DNA of 6,423 nt, from positions 1 to 6,423 of the forward strand of contig CALJSD010000127.1 in NCBI GenBank assembly GCA_937976325.1. The letters run 5' to 3'. Positions 5,492 to 6,423 of this stretch are shown here, piece after piece. Positions within the stretch are counted from its first letter, which is position 1; every line of letters starts with the position of its first letter. A program made the translations under genes and the position numbers. Under the pieces are notes generated by a model. It saw only the letters and a program-made list of their open reading frames with translations, had not been told where the DNA came from and made no database searches. The DNA is from an uncultured Carnobacterium sp. (GTDB taxonomy: Bacteria; Bacillota; Bacilli; Lactobacillales; Aerococcaceae).

Positions 5492-5665
5492 AAAAGAGTC
5501 CCTCGGACTTTATAATGACATTAATGGCGATCTCAACCGATGTGAATTACAGATTCTTGAAGAGAATTCTTCTAGAATCTGTTTGAAGCTCGGTAGGGTT
5601 GAGACCGTGGCTCAACCCGGTGTAGCCTTTTAAGTCATTATAATAACGTCCGAGAGGACTCTTTT
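5492..5665 (+). repeat. Structured intergenic repeat, copy E3
   Basis: This third copy lies in the same orientation as E2, between the convergent ROK kinase and trpS genes. The outer arms are AAAAGAGTCC (5492-5501) and GGACTCTTTT (5656-5665), continued by CGGAC/GTCCG and by ATAATGAC (5512-5519) with GTCATTAT (5634-5641). Inside are the conserved ATGTGAATTA (5540-5549), hairpin CAGATTCT/AGAATCTG (5550-5557 and 5574-5581) extended past a T-T mismatch by GAAGA/TCTTC, then TTTGAAGCT (5582-5590). Hairpin GGGTTGAG/CTCAACCC (5596-5603 and 5611-5618) and CGGTG (5618-5622) follow. The T-run at the outer end of each arm, reached on either strand, means this copy could also serve as a bidirectional terminator. 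That is inference; the fold and the family relationship are seen directly. Confidence 0.87.
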
Positions 5666-5704
5666 GATTTTATTTTAGAAAGTAAGAAGATAACTTTTCT
5701 TGGT

Positions 5705-6423
5705 TTATCTCACTAAGCCAACCGCTTTTTCCATCTTGCGAAGTGTCTTATTCGCTACATAGTTCGCTTTCTTCGCACCCTCATCAAGAATCTCATCTAA
5801 TTTATCAGATTTTAATAACTCATAATAACGTTCTTGAATTGGTTCTATCACAGCGATAATCGCGTCAGCTAATTCTTCTTTGAATTGGCCATAACCAACG
5901 CCTTTGAAACGTTCTACAAGTGACTCAATACTTTCACCAGAGAAAGCAGAGAAGATTGTTAATAGGTTCGATACGCCAGGTTTTTCAGCTGGATCGAATT
6001 CAATCACACCGCTTGAATCTGTCACAGCGCTCTTGATTTTCTTACGAATCACAGAAGGCTCGTCAAGCATGCTGATGTATTCTTTTACGTTGGCATCTGA
6101 TTTACTCATTTTCTTCGTTGGCGTTTGTAAGCTCATGACACGTGCGCCAGCTTTTGGAATGAATGGTTCTGGCATTACAAGTAATTGGTTGCCATTTCCG
6201 TAGCGGCTGTTGAAACGTTCTACGAAGTCACGAGTTAACTCCATATGTTGTTTTTGGTCTTCTCCAACAGGAACCACTTCAGCGTTATATAAAACGATAT
6301 CGGCTACCATTAGAGGAGGATATGTTAATAAACCAGCAGAAACAGATTGTTGTTTCTGAGATTTATCCTTGTATTGTGTCATACGTTCTAATTCACCGAC
6401 GCCGACATTACATTGAACGATCC
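5705..6423 (-). CDS. trpS: Tryptophanyl-tRNA synthetase, C-terminal two-thirds (5' end outside window)
   Basis: This class I aminoacyl-tRNA synthetase charges tRNA-Trp with tryptophan in the cytoplasm and works as a homodimer. The frame is open to the window edge on the - strand and ends with TAA at 5707-5705. The 239 visible residues correspond to the C-terminal part of a protein that is usually about 330-340 residues long. Recognisable segments, in order, are QCNVGVGELERMTQYKDKS, the tryptophan/ATP pocket region PLMVADIVLYNAEVVPVGEDQ, the dimer-side segment QHMELTRDFVERFN, and the ATP-binding signature KMSKS (codons at 6112-6098) within KKMSKSDANV. The C-terminal helical tRNA-binding part ends in KMEKAVGLVR. 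The Met codon at 6382-6380 is internal (ERMTQYKDK), not the start. The missing N-terminal part would carry the HIGH-type motif. The gene converges on the ROK kinase gene. No strong terminator of its own is evident apart from the E3 element. Confidence 0.96.
   Translation of the reverse strand, partial: IVQCNVGVGELERMTQYKDKSQKQQSVSAGLLTYPPLMVADIVLYNAEVVPVGEDQKQHMELTRDFVERFNSRYGNGNQLLVMPEPFIPKAGARVMSLQTPTKKMSKSDANVKEYISMLDEPSVIRKKIKSAVTDSSGVIEFDPAEKPGVSNLLTIFSAFSGESIESLVERFKGVGYGQFKEELADAIIAVIEPIQERYYELLKSDKLDEILDEGAKKANYVANKTLRKMEKAVGLVR

Noticed and set aside
4145..5665. CRISPR array
   Set aside because: The repeats are three large dispersed structured copies and one tandem pair, without regularly spaced short repeats and unique spacers.
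5904..6203. 99-codon + strand frame inside trpS
   Set aside because: Antisense shadow of trpS, which has clear KMSKS and other family motifs in the opposite frame.

Overview
The window comes from a low-GC Gram-positive chromosome, most likely the order Lactobacillales. The order is an inference from AT-rich codon use, AAGGAG-type ribosome binding sites, the pgk-tpiA-gpmI-eno gene order and the use of the cofactor-independent phosphoglycerate mutase. I would lean toward the Carnobacteriaceae/Enterococcaceae side, but the sequence alone does not settle the genus.

Left part (1-3863): the distal half of a lower-glycolysis cluster, all on the + strand. It holds the last codons of pgk, then tpiA, gpmI (its start codon overlaps the tpiA stop as TAATG) and eno. 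A plausible sigma-A promoter in the 99-nt gpmI-eno gap suggests eno is transcribed both by read-through and on its own. A strong 12-bp GC-rich stem followed by seven T ends the cluster. Together these genes interconvert the triose phosphates and carry 3-phosphoglycerate to phosphoenolpyruvate.

Middle (3864-4494): about 630 bp with no credible gene. It contains two copies (E1 and E2, in opposite orientation) of a structured repeat of about 200 bp, and then a 31-bp tandem duplication. The stretch ends with a CcpA-type cre box and the ribosome binding site of the next gene.

Right part (4495-6423): a ROK-family sugar kinase that has lost the usual zinc-binding motif, with its own terminator. A third copy of the structured repeat (E3) follows, then the 3' two-thirds of trpS, convergent on the - strand and cut by the window edge. 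The stretches 5431-5491 and 5666-5704 are AT-rich and I see nothing supportable in them.

The most interesting content is the repeat family E1/E2/E3. All three copies share short conserved single-stranded blocks (ATGTGAATTA, TTTGAAGCT and CGGTG, read in one orientation). These are separated by two hairpins and enclosed by a long closing stem. The stems differ in sequence from copy to copy but stay complementary, which is the signature of selection on a folded RNA or single-stranded DNA. I do not recognise the family.
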